Positions 1 to 10,173 are shown, counted from the stretch's first letter. The stretch: 64,000 nucleotides of DNA from Streptomyces toxytricini (GCF_014649915.1 NZ_BMTY01000003.1:139778-203777), one strand, 5' to 3'. The notes: generated by a model from the sequence alone, not told the origin. Numbers and translations are program-made.

Positions 1-77
1 GCACCCGTCCCGCCCCTGTGTGGGGAGAGGGATGGCGCATACAGGAAACCCCGGCGAGAGAGGCCGAAGGCCGATTC

Positions 78-476
78 ATGACCATGACTGACCCGATCGC
101 AGACATGCTCACTCGTCTGCGTAACGCTAACTCGGCGTACCACGACTCCGTCGTGATGCCGCACAGCAAGATCAAGTCGCACATCGCGGAAATCCTCAAG
201 CAGGAGGGTTTCATCACCGGCTGGAAGGTCGAGGACGCCGAGGTCGGCAAGAACCTCGTCCTCGAGCTGAAGTTCGGTCCGAACCGCGAGCGCTCGATCG
301 CCGGCATCAAGCGAATCTCGAAGCCGGGTCTGCGTGTCTACGCGAAGTCCACCAACCTGCCGAAGGTCCTCGGCGGCCTGGGCGTGGCGATCATCTCCAC
401 GTCCCACGGTCTCCTGACCGGCCAGCAGGCGCAGAAGAAGGGCGTGGGTGGGGAAGTCCTCGCCTACGTCTGGTAG
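78..476 (+). CDS. rpsH: 30S ribosomal protein S8
   Basis: S8 binds the central domain of 16S rRNA during 30S assembly; in other bacteria it also represses the spc operon by binding its mRNA. The 132-residue product begins [17 protein letters not shown] and ends with the conserved S8 C-terminal segment [22 protein letters not shown] chose the ATG at 78 because GAAGG lies 8 bases upstream and the S8 homology starts at once. A longer in-frame opening from base 18 has no homology to the family. It is the first gene in the window and continues into rplF after 20 bases, as in the spc operon. Confidence 0.97.
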   Translation: MTMTDPIADMLTRLRNANSAYHDSVVMPHSKIKSHIAEILKQEGFITGWKVEDAEVGKNLVLELKFGPNRERSIAGIKRISKPGLRVYAKSTNLPKVLGGLGVAIISTSHGLLTGQQAQKKGVGGEVLAYVW

Positions 477-496
477 TCGGGAACGGAGGAAAAGCT

Positions 497-1036
497 ATGT
501 CTCGTATCGGCAAGCTCCCCATCCCGGTTCCCGCCGGCGTGGACGTCACCATCGATGGCCGCACGGTCGCGGTGAAGGGCCCCAAGGGTCTCCTCTCCCA
601 CACCGTTGCCGCCCCCATCGAGATCGTTAAGGGCGAGGACGGCGTTCTGAACGTCACCCGTCCGAACGACGAGCGTCAGAACAAGGCCCTCCACGGCCTG
701 TCCCGCACGCTGGTGGCCAACATGATCACCGGTGTGACCCAGGGATACACCAAGGCGCTCGAGATCAGCGGTGTCGGTTACCGCGTGGCCGCGAAGGGCT
801 CCGCCCTGGAGTTCCAGCTCGGCTACAGCCACCCGATCCTGGTGGAGGCCCCCGAGGGCATCTCCTTCAAGGTCGAGTCGCCGACCAAGTTCTCGGTCGA
901 GGGCATCGACAAGCAGAAGGTCGGCGAGGTCGCCGCCAACATCCGCAAGCTGCGGAAGCCCGACCCGTACAAGGCCAAGGGCGTCAAGTACGCGGGCGAG
1001 GTCATCCGCCGCAAGGTCGGAAAGGCTGGTAAGTAA
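497..1036 (+). CDS. rplF: 50S ribosomal protein L6
   Basis: L6 sits near the GTPase-associated and sarcin-ricin region of the 50S subunit. The 179-residue product has the normal length and the two repeated L6 folds. It starts [12 protein letters not shown] and ends with the family signature around residues 153-165 ([14 protein letters not shown]), followed by a basic tail. GGAGG lies just upstream of the ATG. It sits between rpsH and rplR with short spacers, so it is co-transcribed as part of the spc operon. Confidence 0.97.
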   Translation: MSRIGKLPIPVPAGVDVTIDGRTVAVKGPKGLLSHTVAAPIEIVKGEDGVLNVTRPNDERQNKALHGLSRTLVANMITGVTQGYTKALEISGVGYRVAAKGSALEFQLGYSHPILVEAPEGISFKVESPTKFSVEGIDKQKVGEVAANIRKLRKPDPYKAKGVKYAGEVIRRKVGKAGK

Positions 1037-1040
1037 AGCC

Positions 1041-1424
1041 ATGGCATACGGTGTGAAGATCGCCAAGGGCGACGCTTACAAGCGCGCTGCGAAGGCGCGC
1101 CGCCACATCCGCATCCGCAAGAGCATCTCGGGTACGGCGGAGCGTCCGCGCCTCGTCGTGACCCGCTCGAACCGCGGTATCACCGCCCAGGTCATCGACG
1201 ACCTCAAGGGTCACACCCTTGCGTCGGCGTCGCACCTGGACGCGTCGGTCCGCGGCGGCGAGGGTGACAAGTCCGCGCAGGCCAAGCAGGTCGGCCTCCT
1301 GGTCGCCGAGCGCGCCAAGGCCGCCGGTGTCGAGGCCGTCGTGTTCGACCGCGGTGGCAACAGGTACGCCGGGCGCATTGCCGCTCTGGCTGACGCCGCC
1401 CGCGAAGCCGGGCTGAAGTTCTAA
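1041..1424 (+). CDS. rplR: 50S ribosomal protein L18
   Basis: L18 binds 5S rRNA and helps place it in the central protuberance. The 127-residue protein starts [20 protein letters not shown], has a basic arginine-rich N-terminus, and carries the L18 core ([37 protein letters not shown]). The start is four bases after the rplF stop, consistent with translational coupling. A longer reading frame open from 771 is only a shadow of rplF and shares no L18 homology. Confidence 0.96.
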   Translation: MAYGVKIAKGDAYKRAAKARRHIRIRKSISGTAERPRLVVTRSNRGITAQVIDDLKGHTLASASHLDASVRGGEGDKSAQAKQVGLLVAERAKAAGVEAVVFDRGGNRYAGRIAALADAAREAGLKF

Positions 1425-1469
1425 GCCCCGGTTCCGGGACTCACGGACGTAACAGAGAGAGGTAATCCA

Positions 1470-2072
1470 ATGGCTGGACCCCAGCGCCGCGGCAGCGGTG
1501 CCGGTGGCGGCGAGCGGCGGGACCGGAAGGGTCGCGACGGTGGCGCTGCCGCCGAGAAGACCGCTTACGTTGAGCGCGTTGTCGCGATCAACCGTGTCGC
1601 CAAGGTTGTGAAGGGTGGTCGTCGCTTCAGCTTCACCGCGCTGGTCGTGGTGGGCGACGGTGACGGCACCGTGGGTGTCGGTTACGGCAAGGCCAAGGAA
1701 GTTCCCGCGGCCATCGCCAAGGGTGTCGAGGAGGCGAAGAAGAACTTCTTCCGCGTCCCCCGCATCCAGGGCACCATCCCGCACCCGGTTCAGGGCGAGA
1801 AGGCCGCGGGCGTCGTCCTGCTGAAGCCTGCTTCCCCCGGTACCGGTGTTATCGCCGGTGGCCCGGTGCGCGCCGTTCTGGAGTGCGCCGGCGTTCACGA
1901 CATCCTGTCGAAGTCGCTCGGCTCCGACAACGCGATCAACATCGTGCACGCGACCGTGGAGGCCCTCAAGGGCCTGCAGCGTCCCGAGGAGATCGCGGCC
2001 CGCCGCGGTCTGCCGCTCGAGGACGTCGCCCCCGCGGCTCTGCTCCGTGCGCGTGCTGGGGCGGGTGTGTGA
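1470..2072 (+). CDS. rpsE: 30S ribosomal protein S5
   Basis: S5 helps maintain decoding fidelity and is the classical spectinomycin-resistance locus. The 200-residue product has a Gly/Arg-rich N-terminal extension of about 35 residues typical of actinobacteria. This is followed by the double-stranded RNA-binding-like fold ([20 protein letters not shown]) and the C-terminal domain ([22 protein letters not shown]). The upstream AGAGAGG fits a ribosome-binding site. Its TGA overlaps the rpmD ATG by one base. Confidence 0.97.
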   Translation: MAGPQRRGSGAGGGERRDRKGRDGGAAAEKTAYVERVVAINRVAKVVKGGRRFSFTALVVVGDGDGTVGVGYGKAKEVPAAIAKGVEEAKKNFFRVPRIQGTIPHPVQGEKAAGVVLLKPASPGTGVIAGGPVRAVLECAGVHDILSKSLGSDNAINIVHATVEALKGLQRPEEIAARRGLPLEDVAPAALLRARAGAGV

Positions 2073-2254
2073 TGGCCCGCCTCAAGATCACGCAGACGAA
2101 GTCGTACATCGGCAGCAAGCAGAACCACCGCGACACCCTGCGTTCGCTCGGGCTCAAGCGCCTGAACGACGTGGTCGTCAAGGAGGACCGCCCCGAGTTC
2201 CGCGGCATGGTGCACACCGTCCGCCACCTCGTGACGGTTGAGGAGGTTGACTGA
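2072..2254 (+). CDS. rpmD: 50S ribosomal protein L30
   Basis: L30 is a small 50S protein, and 60 residues is the usual bacterial length. It reads [14 protein letters not shown]... and has the family signature around residues 20-50 ([18 protein letters not shown]). The ATG overlaps the rpsE stop in a TGATG junction, which points to coupled translation. No separate ribosome-binding site is needed. rplO follows after two bases. Confidence 0.96.
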   Translation: MARLKITQTKSYIGSKQNHRDTLRSLGLKRLNDVVVKEDRPEFRGMVHTVRHLVTVEEVD

Positions 2255-2256
2255 TC

Positions 2257-2712
2257 ATGGCTGAAAGCAGCCCGCTCAAGGCCCACAACCTCCGTCCCGC
2301 CCCGGGCGCCAAGACCGCCAAGACCCGTGTGGGTCGTGGTGAGGCGTCGAAGGGTAAGACGGCAGGTCGTGGTACCAAGGGTACGAAGGCCCGCTACCAG
2401 GTTCCGCAGCGCTTCGAGGGTGGGCAGATGCCCCTCCACATGCGCCTGCCGAAGCTGAAGGGCTTCAAGAACCCGTTCCGCACCGAGTTCCAGGTCGTGA
2501 ACCTGGACAAGCTGGCCGCGCTTTACCCGCAGGGTGGCGAGGTCACGGTGGCCGACCTGGTCGCCAAGGGTGCGGTTCGCAAGAACCAGCTCGTCAAGGT
2601 CCTGGGCCAGGGCGAGATCTCCGTGGCGCTGACGGTTTCGGTGGACGCCGTTTCCGCCTCCGCCAAGGAGAAGATCGCCGCCGCCGGCGGCACCGTCACC
2701 GAGCTCGTCTGA
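2257..2712 (+). CDS. rplO: 50S ribosomal protein L15
   Basis: L15 binds 23S rRNA late in 50S assembly. The 151-residue product starts [19 protein letters not shown] and has the long basic glycine-rich N-terminal extension ([21 protein letters not shown]) followed by the L15 globular domain. GAGGTTGA just before the ATG gives a weak Shine-Dalgarno, so coupling to rpmD is likely. It is the last spc-operon gene before a strong hairpin, and secY has a separate leader. Confidence 0.96.
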   Translation: MAESSPLKAHNLRPAPGAKTAKTRVGRGEASKGKTAGRGTKGTKARYQVPQRFEGGQMPLHMRLPKLKGFKNPFRTEFQVVNLDKLAALYPQGGEVTVADLVAKGAVRKNQLVKVLGQGEISVALTVSVDAVSASAKEKIAAAGGTVTELV

Positions 2713-2746
2713 TCCAGACGACCACGTGACACACAGCTAGAAACCC

Positions 2747-2786
2747 GACCGGGGATGCCTCACATATGGGGCATCCCCGGTTGGTC
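2747..2786 (+). terminator. Hairpin terminator after rplO
   Basis: CCGGGGATGCC (2749-2759) pairs perfectly with GGCATCCCCGG (2770-2780) across a 10-base loop. No long T-run follows, as is common in streptomycetes. It separates the spc genes from secY. Confidence 0.75.
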
Positions 2787-2900
2787 GTTCCACGGGGGGC
2801 GCAGTCGCCGGTAAGGTGGCCTGCACCTTTGCTTGTACGTATTCGTCGAACCTCAGACCGTCACCTCTGACGCAGTAGCGCGGGGGTCGCAGGAGGCACC

Positions 2901-4214
2901 GTGCTCACCGCGTTCGCCCGGGCGTTCAAGACGCCCGACCTGCGCAAGAAGCTGCTCTTCACGCTCGGCATCATCGTGCTGTTCCGGCTCGGGTCCCACA
3001 TCCCGGTACCCGGCGTGAGCTACAAGAACGTCCAGATCTGCGTCGACCAGGCCGGGAGCAGCAACGGGCTCTTCGGTCTCGTCAACATGTTCAGCGGCGG
3101 TGCGCTGCTGCAGATCACGATCTTCGCGCTCGGGATCATGCCGTACATCACGGCGAGCATCATCCTGCAGCTGCTGACCGTGGTCATCCCGAAGCTGGAG
3201 ACCCTGAAGAAGGAGGGCCAGGCCGGTACTGCCAAGATCACGCAGTACACGCGCTACCTGACGGTCGCCCTCGCCATCCTCCAGGGCACCGGCCTCGTCG
3301 CCACCGCCCGCACGGGCGCCCTCTTCCAGGGCTGCCCGGTCGCCTCGCAGATCGTCCCCGACCGCTCCGTCTTCACGACCATCGTCATGGTCGTCACCAT
3401 GACCGCGGGCACCTGCCTCGTCATGTGGCTCGGTGAGCTCGTCACCGACCGCGGCATCGGCAACGGCATGTCCATCCTGATGTTCATCTCGATCGCCGCC
3501 GGCTTCATCGGTGCGCTGTGGCAGATCAAGCTCCAGGGCAAGATCGCCGACGGCTGGGTCGAGTTCGGCGTGGTGATCCTGGTGGGCCTCGCGATGGTGG
3601 CCCTGGTGGTCTTCGTCGAGCAGGCGCAGCGCCGCATCCCGGTGCAGTACGCGAAGCGCATGATCGGCCGGCGCGCGTACGGCGGCACCTCGACCTACAT
3701 CCCGCTCAAGGTGAACCAGGCCGGTGTGATTCCGGTCATCTTCGCCTCGTCGCTGCTCTACATCCCGGCGCTCGTCGTGCAGTTCAGCGGATCCACCGCA
3801 GACTGGGCGGTTTGGATCCAAAAGCACTTCGTCACGGGCGACCACCCGTACTACATCGCCACCTACTTCCTCCTGATCGTCTTCTTCGCCTTCTTCTACG
3901 TGGCGATTTCGTTCAACCCCGAGGAAGTTGCAGACAACATGAAGAAGTATGGTGGGTTCATCCCGGGTATCCGCGCCGGTCGACCCACCGCCGAATACCT
4001 GAGCTACGTGCTCAACCGGATCACCTGGCCGGGGTCGCTGTACCTGGGTCTGATCGCTCTAGTGCCGACGATGGCGTTGGCCGGCTTCGGAGCGAACCAG
4101 AACTTCCCGTTCGGCGGGACGAGCATCCTCATCATCGTGGGTGTGGGTCTGGAAACCGTGAAGCAGATCGAGAGCCAGCTCCAGCAGCGCAATTACGAAG
4201 GGTTCCTCCGCTGA
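2901..4214 (+). CDS. secY: Protein translocase channel subunit SecY
   Basis: SecY forms the protein-conducting pore of the SecYEG translocon in the cytoplasmic membrane. The 437-residue product has the expected length and about ten transmembrane segments. It starts [21 protein letters not shown] and carries the plug-region segment ([20 protein letters not shown]) and the cytoplasmic-loop arginines ([11 protein letters not shown]). The GTG at 2901 has AGGAGG at 2891-2896. Its TGA overlaps the adk ATG (TGATG), so secY-adk are translationally coupled. A 188-base leader holding a terminator separates it from rplO. Confidence 0.97.
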   Translation: MLTAFARAFKTPDLRKKLLFTLGIIVLFRLGSHIPVPGVSYKNVQICVDQAGSSNGLFGLVNMFSGGALLQITIFALGIMPYITASIILQLLTVVIPKLETLKKEGQAGTAKITQYTRYLTVALAILQGTGLVATARTGALFQGCPVASQIVPDRSVFTTIVMVVTMTAGTCLVMWLGELVTDRGIGNGMSILMFISIAAGFIGALWQIKLQGKIADGWVEFGVVILVGLAMVALVVFVEQAQRRIPVQYAKRMIGRRAYGGTSTYIPLKVNQAGVIPVIFASSLLYIPALVVQFSGSTADWAVWIQKHFVTGDHPYYIATYFLLIVFFAFFYVAISFNPEEVADNMKKYGGFIPGIRAGRPTAEYLSYVLNRITWPGSLYLGLIALVPTMALAGFGANQNFPFGGTSILIIVGVGLETVKQIESQLQQRNYEGFLR

Positions 4215-4861
4215 TGCGTATCGTCCTCGTCGGACCGCCCGGTGCGGGCAAGGGAACGCAGGCCGCGTTCCTTGCGAAGAACCTGTCGATCCCGCACATT
4301 TCCACGGGCGACCTGTTCCGGGCCAACATCAGCCAGAACACCGAGCTGGGCCGCCGTGCCAAGGCGTTCATGGACGCCGGCGACCTCGTCCCCGACGAGA
4401 TCACCATCGGCATGGCCAAGGACCGCATGGAGCAGCCGGACGCCGAGAAGGGCTTCCTGCTCGACGGGTTCCCGCGCAACGTCTCGCAGGCCGAGGCGCT
4501 GGACGTCATGCTCCAGGCCGCGGGCATGAAGCTGGACGCCGTCCTCGACCTGGAGGTCGAGGAGGACGAGGTGGTCAAGCGCATCGCCGGCCGCCGGATC
4601 TGCCGCAACGACTCCGCGCACGTCTTCCACGTCGTGTACGCGGCGCCGAAGACCGAGGGCGTCTGCGACAAGTGCGGCGGCGAGCTGTACCAGCGCGACG
4701 ACGACTCCGAGGCCACGGTGCGGACGCGGCTGGAGGTCTACCACACGCAGACCGAGCCGATCATCGACTACTACAAGGCGCAGGGCCTGCTGGTGACCAT
4801 CCCGGCCCTGGGCGAGGTCGCGGACGTCACGCAGCGCGCGATGGACGCCCTGAAGAAGTAG
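4214..4861 (+). CDS. adk: Adenylate kinase
   Basis: Adk interconverts ATP + AMP and 2 ADP in the cytoplasm. The 215-residue long-form enzyme begins with the P-loop GPPGAGKGT and has the AMP-binding segment ISTGDLFR, the LLDGFPRN motif, and the lid domain. The lid holds a candidate zinc site, CRND then CDKC. The second position of the first pair is Asp rather than the usual Cys, so the ligand set appears to be C/D/C/C. The ATG overlaps the secY stop. A strong hairpin follows before map. Confidence 0.97.
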   Translation: MRIVLVGPPGAGKGTQAAFLAKNLSIPHISTGDLFRANISQNTELGRRAKAFMDAGDLVPDEITIGMAKDRMEQPDAEKGFLLDGFPRNVSQAEALDVMLQAAGMKLDAVLDLEVEEDEVVKRIAGRRICRNDSAHVFHVVYAAPKTEGVCDKCGGELYQRDDDSEATVRTRLEVYHTQTEPIIDYYKAQGLLVTIPALGEVADVTQRAMDALKK

Positions 4862-4880
4862 TACCCCCTGTGGTGCAGGT

Positions 4881-4911
4881 CGGCCGCGGTGTCCCGAGGA
4901 CGCCGCGGCCG
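4881..4911 (+). terminator. GC-rich hairpin between adk and map
   Basis: CGGCCGCGG-T-GTCC pairs with GGAC-G-CCGCGGCCG around a three-base CGA loop, giving a stem of about 14 bp with one T/G pair. It could end part of the secY-adk transcript or act as an RNA-processing or stability element before map. Confidence 0.5.
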
Positions 4912-4959
4912 TACTGTTGAGTGACCCCGAAGCAGCAGATCCGAAGGTGGAAGTGCCCC

Positions 4960-5796
4960 ATGGTCCAGATCAAGACCCCCGAGCAGATCGCGAAGATGCG
5001 CGAGGCGGGGCTGGTCGTCGCCGCCATCCACGCGGCGACCCGTGAGGCGGCCGTGCCGGGCGCCACGACCCGGGATCTGGACATGGTCGCCCGCAAGGTG
5101 ATCGCCGACGCCGGGGCCAAGTCGAACTTCCTCGGCTACGGCGGCTTCCCCGCCACGATCTGCACGTCGGTCAACGAGGTCGTCGTCCACGGCATCCCGG
5201 ACGACAAGACGGTCCTCAAGGACGGCGACATCATCTCGATCGACGCCGGCGCGATCGTGGACGGCTGGCACGGCGACGCCGCCTACACGGCCTTCGTTGG
5301 CACCGGGCACGCCCCGGAGCTCATCGAGCTCTCCCGGGTGACCGAGGAGTCGATGTGGGCCGGCATCGCGGCGATGAAGAACGGCAACCGCCTGGTCGAC
5401 ATCTCCAAGGCCATCGAGGGCTACATCCGCCGCCAGCCCCGCCCCGCCTCCGGCAAGTACGGGATCATCGAGGACTACGGCGGCCACGGCATCGGCTCCG
5501 AGATGCACATGGACCCGCACCTGCTGAACTACGTCTCGCGCAAGCGGGGCAAGGGCGTCCGGCTGGTGCCGGGCCTGTGCCTGGCGATCGAGCCCATGGT
5601 GTCCCTGGGCACCCCCCGGACGGAGGTACTGGCCGACGACTGGACGGTGGTCACCACGGACGGCACCTGGTCATCGCACTGGGAGCACTCGGTGGCCCTC
5701 ACGGAGGCCGGTCCGATCGTCCTGACCAGCCCGGACTGCGGCAAGGCGAAGCTGGCGGAGTACGGGGTCACCACGGCCCCGGACCCCATCGGTTAA
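4960..5796 (+). CDS. map: Type I methionine aminopeptidase
   Basis: This enzyme removes the initiator methionine from nascent proteins. The 278-residue product has the pita-bread fold. Metal ligands are visible as the aspartates in SIDAG and HGDAAYT, the His in GGHGIG, the Glu in LAIEPM, and the Glu in SHWEHS. I chose the ATG at 4960 (MVQIKTPEQIAKMREAG), where homology begins, preceded by AAGGTGG about 9 bases upstream. An in-frame GTG at 4921 would add 13 unconserved residues. It follows secY-adk, the usual arrangement that ties secretion to N-terminal processing. Confidence 0.95.
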   Translation: MVQIKTPEQIAKMREAGLVVAAIHAATREAAVPGATTRDLDMVARKVIADAGAKSNFLGYGGFPATICTSVNEVVVHGIPDDKTVLKDGDIISIDAGAIVDGWHGDAAYTAFVGTGHAPELIELSRVTEESMWAGIAAMKNGNRLVDISKAIEGYIRRQPRPASGKYGIIEDYGGHGIGSEMHMDPHLLNYVSRKRGKGVRLVPGLCLAIEPMVSLGTPRTEVLADDWTVVTTDGTWSSHWEHSVALTEAGPIVLTSPDCGKAKLAEYGVTTAPDPIG

Positions 5797-5923
5797 TGAT
5801 CTAGACTCATGGGCAAACTTTCCGGATTCGTCTTTCTGGGTGCCCTGACGTAGACTGACTCGTCGGCTTACGTGCATCTCCATGCCCGTGGCCGATCAAG
5901 GTAGCCGATTCGAAAGGCGAAGC

Positions 5924-6145
5924 GTGGCCAAGAAGCAAGGTGCCATCGAGATCGAGGGCACCGTGATCGAGTCCCTCCCGAACGCCATGTTCAAGGTGGA
6001 GCTCCAGAACGGTCACAAGGTCCTCGCGCACATCAGCGGCAAGATGCGCATGCACTACATCCGCATCCTTCCCGATGACCGGGTCGTGGTGGAGCTCTCT
6101 CCGTACGACCTGACGCGTGGCCGGATCGTCTACCGATACAAGTAG
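5924..6145 (+). CDS. infA: Translation initiation factor IF-1
   Basis: IF-1 occupies the ribosomal A site during initiation. The 73-residue protein is a single S1-like OB fold ([18 protein letters not shown]... [15 protein letters not shown]... RGRIVYRYK), full length for the family. The GTG at 5924 has GAAAGG about 7 bases upstream. The 127-base gap after map holds two TAGACT hexamers (5802-5807 and 5851-5856) that could be -10 boxes, but I see no convincing -35 for either. Confidence 0.96.
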   Translation: MAKKQGAIEIEGTVIESLPNAMFKVELQNGHKVLAHISGKMRMHYIRILPDDRVVVELSPYDLTRGRIVYRYK

Positions 6146-6218
6146 ATCTTGCTCTCACTCCTGCCTGGGCGATGGTCCCGGTGCGGGTGGTGGCACTGAC
6201 CCGGAGAACCTCAGACAC

Positions 6219-6332
6219 ATGAAGGTCAAGCCGAGCGTCAAGAAGATCTGCGACAAGTGCAAGGTGATCCGCCGTCACGGCCGGGTCATGGTCATCTGCG
6301 ACAACCTGCGCCACAAGCAGCGCCAGGGCTGA
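6219..6332 (+). CDS. rpmJ: 50S ribosomal protein L36 (zinc-ribbon form)
   Basis: This 37-residue protein is the smallest ribosomal protein. It carries the zinc-binding set Cys11, Cys14, Cys27 and His32 (CDKC...CDNLRH), which makes it the C+ form that requires zinc. Many streptomycetes encode a zinc-independent paralog elsewhere for zinc starvation; none is in this window. It lies 73 bases after infA and before rpsM. Confidence 0.95.
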   Translation: MKVKPSVKKICDKCKVIRRHGRVMVICDNLRHKQRQG

Positions 6333-6526
6333 CGCACGCCGACCGACCTGCACTTCGCAGTTCTTCGCGCGACGTAAGAAAACGTACATACGCAGGACCC
6401 GCCCAGCCTGCAAGGGCCGGCGGTACCTCCGGCGGGGGCCGGGGACCCGGACGTACCACTGCCTGTCGGCGGTCGGCGGTCGGGAGCGGTTCTGCGGAAG
6501 ACCCCCGAACACACAGGAGCCATTGA

Positions 6527-6907
6527 ATGGCACGCGTTTCCGGTGTCGACATCCCGCGCGAAAAGCGTGTGGAGATCGCACTCACCTACGTCTTCGGTAT
6601 CGGGCGCACCCGGTCCAAGGAGATCCTCGCCGCGACCGGCGTGAACCCGAACACCCGCGTTCGTGACCTGGCCGAAGAGGACCTCGTCAAGATCCGCGAG
6701 TACGTGGACGCCAACCTCCGTACCGAGGGTGACCTCCGCCGCGAGATCCAGGGCGACATCCGCCGCAAGATCGAGATCCAGTGCTACCAGGGCATCCGCC
6801 ACCGTCGCGGCCTCCCGGTGCACGGTCAGCGCACCAGCACGAACGCGCGTACCCGCAAGGGCCCGCGTCGCGCGATCGCCGGCAAGAAGAAGCCGGGCAA
6901 GAAGTAG
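6527..6907 (+). CDS. rpsM: 30S ribosomal protein S13
   Basis: S13 sits in the head of the 30S subunit and contacts the P-site tRNA and the 50S subunit. The 126-residue product starts [21 protein letters not shown] and includes the helix-two-turn-helix region. It ends with the basic tail [20 protein letters not shown]. The start is supported by AGGAG about 7 bases upstream. The 194-base leader after rpmJ probably carries its own promoter, but I could not assign hexamers with confidence. Confidence 0.97.
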   Translation: MARVSGVDIPREKRVEIALTYVFGIGRTRSKEILAATGVNPNTRVRDLAEEDLVKIREYVDANLRTEGDLRREIQGDIRRKIEIQCYQGIRHRRGLPVHGQRTSTNARTRKGPRRAIAGKKKPGKK

Positions 6908-6961
6908 TCCTGTTCAGCGGTCTTGCGCTGTAGGACCGACCACCTCCCGTAGGAGTTTGAC

Positions 6962-7366
6962 ATGCCCCCCAAGGGTCGTCAGGGCGCTGCCAAGAAGGTG
7001 CGCCGCAAGGAAAAGAAGAACGTCGCTCACGGGCACGCCCACATCAAGAGCACGTTCAACAACACGATCGTCTCGATCACGGACCCCTCGGGCAACGTGA
7101 TCTCCTGGGCCTCCGCCGGCCACGTCGGCTTCAAGGGCTCGCGCAAGTCCACCCCCTTCGCCGCGCAGATGGCCGCCGAGTCGGCCGCCCGCCGCGCGCA
7201 GGAGCACGGCATGCGCAAGGTCGACGTCTTCGTCAAGGGTCCCGGCTCCGGCCGTGAGACCGCGATCCGCTCCCTCCAGGCCACGGGCCTCGAGGTCGGC
7301 TCGATCCAGGACGTCACCCCCACCCCGCACAACGGCTGCCGTCCGCCGAAGCGCCGCCGCGTCTGA
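6962..7366 (+). CDS. rpsK: 30S ribosomal protein S11
   Basis: S11 is part of the 30S platform near the E site. The 134-residue product has a basic N-terminal extension ([19 protein letters not shown]) followed by the conserved S11 core ([48 protein letters not shown]). GTAGGAG lies 5-6 bases before the ATG. It is 54 bases after rpsM in the alpha operon. Confidence 0.97.
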   Translation: MPPKGRQGAAKKVRRKEKKNVAHGHAHIKSTFNNTIVSITDPSGNVISWASAGHVGFKGSRKSTPFAAQMAAESAARRAQEHGMRKVDVFVKGPGSGRETAIRSLQATGLEVGSIQDVTPTPHNGCRPPKRRRV

Positions 7367-7398
7367 CGCAGGCGACGCCTGTGCGTCCTTGAGTGTCC

Positions 7399-7432
7399 GG
7401 GCGGTACGACCCCTTCGGGGGCCGTGCCGCCC
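7399..7432 (+). terminator. Hairpin between rpsK and rpoA
   Basis: GGGCGGTACG with CCCC pairs with GGGG and CGTGCCGCCC around a TTC loop, with small bulges. A second hairpin, GCCGTCC (7450-7456) with GGACGGC (7461-7467), follows. The pair could attenuate ribosomal read-through or mark an mRNA-processing point before rpoA. Confidence 0.5.
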
Positions 7433-7514
7433 GTACCCTTGCAGCACCGGCCGTCCTCCGGGACGGCACCTGTCGGGCGTCAAATAGTGGGCGTCCACGA
7501 CTGAAGGAAAAGAC

Positions 7515-8537
7515 ATGCTTATCGCTCAGCGTCCTTCGCTGACCGAAGAGGTCGTCGACGAGTACCGCTCCCGGTTCGTGATCGAGCCGCTGGAGCCGGG
7601 CTTCGGCTACACCCTCGGCAACTCCCTGCGCCGTACCCTCCTGTCCTCGATCCCGGGTGCCGCCGTCACGAGCATCCGCATCGACGGCGTCCTGCACGAG
7701 TTCACCACCGTGCCGGGCGTCAAGGAGGACGTGACCGACCTCATCCTCAACATCAAGCAGCTGGTCGTCTCCTCGGAGCACGACGAGCCCGTCGTGATGT
7801 ACCTGCGCAAGCAGGGCCCCGGCCTGGTCACCGCCGCCGACATCGCGCCCCCGGCCGGTGTCGAGGTGCACAACCCGGACCTGGTCCTCGCCACCCTGAA
7901 CGGCAAGGGCAAGCTGGAGATGGAGCTGACCGTCGAGCGCGGTCGCGGCTACGTCTCCGCCGTCCAGAACAAGCAGGTGGGCCAGGAGATCGGCCGCATC
8001 CCGGTCGACTCCATCTACAGCCCCGTGCTCAAGGTCACCTACAAGGTCGAGGCGACCCGTGTCGAGCAGCGCACCGACTTCGACAAGCTGATCGTCGACG
8101 TCGAGACCAAGCAGGCCATGCGCCCGCGCGACGCCATGGCGTCCGCCGGCAAGACCCTGGTCGAGCTGTTCGGCCTGGCCCGCGAGCTCAACATCGACGC
8201 CGAGGGCATCGACATGGGCCCGTCCCCCACGGACGCCGCCCTGGCCGCCGACCTGGCGCTGCCGATCGAGGAGCTGGAGCTCACGGTCCGCTCCTACAAC
8301 TGCCTCAAGCGCGAGGGCATCCACTCCGTGGGTGAGCTCGTCGCCCGCTCCGAGGCCGACCTGCTCGACATCCGCAACTTCGGTGCGAAGTCGATCGACG
8401 AGGTCAAGGCGAAGCTCGCCGGCATGGGCCTGGCCCTGAAGGACAGCCCGCCCGGGTTCGACCCGACCGCCGCCGCCGACGCGTTCGGCGCGGACGACGA
8501 CGCCGACGCCGGCTTCGTCGAGACCGAGCAGTACTGA
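7515..8537 (+). CDS. rpoA: RNA polymerase alpha subunit
   Basis: The alpha dimer nucleates RNA polymerase assembly, and its C-terminal domain contacts UP elements and activators. The 340-residue product has the N-terminal assembly domain (residues about 1-230, with [27 protein letters not shown]). The C-terminal domain spans about 250-315 ([36 protein letters not shown]), and an acidic Ala/Asp-rich tail follows. GAAGGAAA precedes the ATG. It is flanked by hairpins, so its level may be set apart from its ribosomal neighbours. Confidence 0.98.
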   Translation: MLIAQRPSLTEEVVDEYRSRFVIEPLEPGFGYTLGNSLRRTLLSSIPGAAVTSIRIDGVLHEFTTVPGVKEDVTDLILNIKQLVVSSEHDEPVVMYLRKQGPGLVTAADIAPPAGVEVHNPDLVLATLNGKGKLEMELTVERGRGYVSAVQNKQVGQEIGRIPVDSIYSPVLKVTYKVEATRVEQRTDFDKLIVDVETKQAMRPRDAMASAGKTLVELFGLARELNIDAEGIDMGPSPTDAALAADLALPIEELELTVRSYNCLKREGIHSVGELVARSEADLLDIRNFGAKSIDEVKAKLAGMGLALKDSPPGFDPTAAADAFGADDDADAGFVETEQY

Positions 8538-8544
8538 TCTGCCG

Positions 8545-8581
8545 CCGCCGGCGGCCGGGGCCGCGCCCCGACCGCCGGCGG
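8545..8581 (+). terminator. Strong hairpin after rpoA
   Basis: CCGCCGGCGG and CGGGG (8545-8560) pair with CCCCG and CCGCCGGCGG (8566-8581), leaving a loop of about 5 bases and one mismatch. It is the strongest candidate terminator inside the alpha operon, lying between rpoA and rplQ. Confidence 0.7.
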
Positions 8582-8593
8582 TTTCACGAAGAC

Positions 8594-8620
8594 TTCCCCG
8601 CGGCGGCCGCCGCGGGGGAA
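8594..8620 (+). repeat. Near-perfect 27-base palindrome upstream of rplQ
   Basis: TTCCCCGCGG and CCGCGGGGGAA flank a CGGCCG core, with one unpaired G. It starts 13 bases after the rpoA hairpin and about 50 bases before rplQ. It could be a second termination hairpin or an operator; the sequence alone does not decide. Confidence 0.5.
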
Positions 8621-8669
8621 CTGACACCGGTACCTGACACGGCCGGTGCAGATACGAAGGAGTAACACC

Positions 8670-9146
8670 ATGCCGCGTCCCGCCAAGGGTGCCCGTCTGG
8701 GCGGCAGCGCCGCGCACGAGAAGCTTCTCCTCGCGAACCTCGCGAAGGCGCTCTTCGAGCACGGCCGCATCACGACGACCGAGGCCAAGGCCCGCCGCCT
8801 GCGCCCCGTCGCCGAGCGTCTGATCACCAAGGCGAAGAAGGGCGACATCCACAACCGTCGCCTGGTCCTCCAGACGATCACGGACAAGAGCATCGTCCAC
8901 ACGCTCTTCACCGAGATCGCCCCGCGCTTCGAGAACCGCCCCGGTGGTTACACGCGCATCACCAAGATCGGCAACCGTCGCGGCGACAACGCCCCGATGG
9001 CGGTCATCGAGCTCGTCGAGGCCCTGACCGTGGCCCAGCAGGCCACCGGTGAGGCCGAGGCCGCCACCAAGCGTGCGGTCAAGGAGGCCGAGGCTGCGGA
9101 GGCCAAGGCCGCCGACGCCGACGCCGAGGAGACCAAGGAGGCCTGA
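8670..9146 (+). CDS. rplQ: 50S ribosomal protein L17
   Basis: L17 lines the peptide exit tunnel region of 23S rRNA. The 158-residue product has the conserved first 120 residues ([24 protein letters not shown]...). An actinobacterial C-terminal Ala/Glu/Lys-rich helix of about 35 residues follows ([18 protein letters not shown]). I chose the ATG at 8670, where homology begins, with GAAGGAG 5-6 bases upstream. It ends the ribosomal block and is followed by a strong terminator. Confidence 0.96.
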   Translation: MPRPAKGARLGGSAAHEKLLLANLAKALFEHGRITTTEAKARRLRPVAERLITKAKKGDIHNRRLVLQTITDKSIVHTLFTEIAPRFENRPGGYTRITKIGNRRGDNAPMAVIELVEALTVAQQATGEAEAATKRAVKEAEAAEAKAADADAEETKEA

Positions 9147-9180
9147 TCCTCCGGGATCCCTCCTGCCTGAACGGCTCCGA

Positions 9181-9217
9181 GCGGGCCCGCCCCTTTCCCG
9201 GGGGCGGGCCCGCTTCT
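9181..9217 (+). terminator. Terminator after rplQ
   Basis: GCGGGCCCGCCCC (9181-9193) pairs perfectly with GGGGCGGGCCCGC (9201-9213) across a 7-base loop. TTCT follows. Confidence 0.85.
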
Positions 9218-9254
9218 GCATGTGTGTGAAGAGAAGCCTGAGAGGATCGCTCAC

Positions 9255-10106
9255 GTGAGTGACGAGGTGGAGCCCGGGCACGTCCGGGTACGGCTGGACC
9301 TGAGCTACGACGGGACGCAGTTCTCCGGCTGGGCGAAGCAGCGGACGCTGCGGACCGTCCAGGGGGAGCTGGAGTCGGCCCTGCAGACCGTGATGCGGCT
9401 GCCCCACCCGGTCGAGCTGACCGTGGCCGGGCGGACCGACGCCGGCGTGCACGCCCGCGGCCAGGTGGCCCAGTTCGACCTGGCCGACGAGGTGTGGGCC
9501 GAGCACGGGGACAAGCTGCTGAGGCGCCTCGCGGGCCGCCTCCCGCACGACGTCCGGGTCTGGAGGGTCGCCGAGGCCCCCGCCGGGTTCAACGCCCGCT
9601 TCTCCGCCGTCTGGCGCCGCTACGCCTACCGCGTCGGCGACCACCAGGGCGGCGTCGACCCGCTGCGCCGCAGCCACGTCCTGTGGCACCCCTGGCCGCT
9701 GGACGTCGGCGCCATGAACGAGGCCGCCGCCGAGCTGCTGGGCGAGCACGACTTCGCGGCCTACTGCCGCCGCCGCGAGGGTGCCACCACCATCCGCACC
9801 CTCCAGCAGCTGTCCTGGGAGCGCGGGGAGGACGGCATCGTCACCGCCACGGTGCGGGCCGACGCCTTCTGCCACAACATGGTCCGCTCCCTGGTGGGCG
9901 CCCTGCTGCACGTCGGGGACGGGCACCGGCCCGCCGACTGGCCGGGCAAGGTCCTGCGGGCCGGCGTGCGGGACTCCTCCGTGCACGTGGTCAAGCCGCA
10001 CGGGCTCACCCTGGAGGAGGTCGGCTACCCGGCCGACGAGCTGCTGGCCGCCCGCAGCCGGGAGGCCCGCAACATGCGCACCCTCCCCGGCGCCGGCTGC
10101 TGCTGA
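9255..10106 (+). CDS. truA: tRNA pseudouridine(38-40) synthase TruA
   Basis: TruA converts uridines 38-40 of the tRNA anticodon arm to pseudouridine. The 283-residue product has the family hallmarks: [14 protein letters not shown] near the start, the catalytic Asp in [12 protein letters not shown] (around residue 60), and [13 protein letters not shown] near the C-terminus. I use the GTG at 9255 ([16 protein letters not shown]), with GAGAGGA about 9 bases upstream; an earlier in-frame start at 9222 lies in the terminator trailer. Its place after rplQ is conserved in many bacteria. Confidence 0.93.
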   Translation: MSDEVEPGHVRVRLDLSYDGTQFSGWAKQRTLRTVQGELESALQTVMRLPHPVELTVAGRTDAGVHARGQVAQFDLADEVWAEHGDKLLRRLAGRLPHDVRVWRVAEAPAGFNARFSAVWRRYAYRVGDHQGGVDPLRRSHVLWHPWPLDVGAMNEAAAELLGEHDFAAYCRRREGATTIRTLQQLSWERGEDGIVTATVRADAFCHNMVRSLVGALLHVGDGHRPADWPGKVLRAGVRDSSVHVVKPHGLTLEEVGYPADELLAARSREARNMRTLPGAGCC

Positions 10107-10173
10107 GCGCCCGTCCACCGCCGCGGCCGGCCGCCCGTAATCCGTTTGGGCGGACCGCCCCGGGGCCGCGAGA

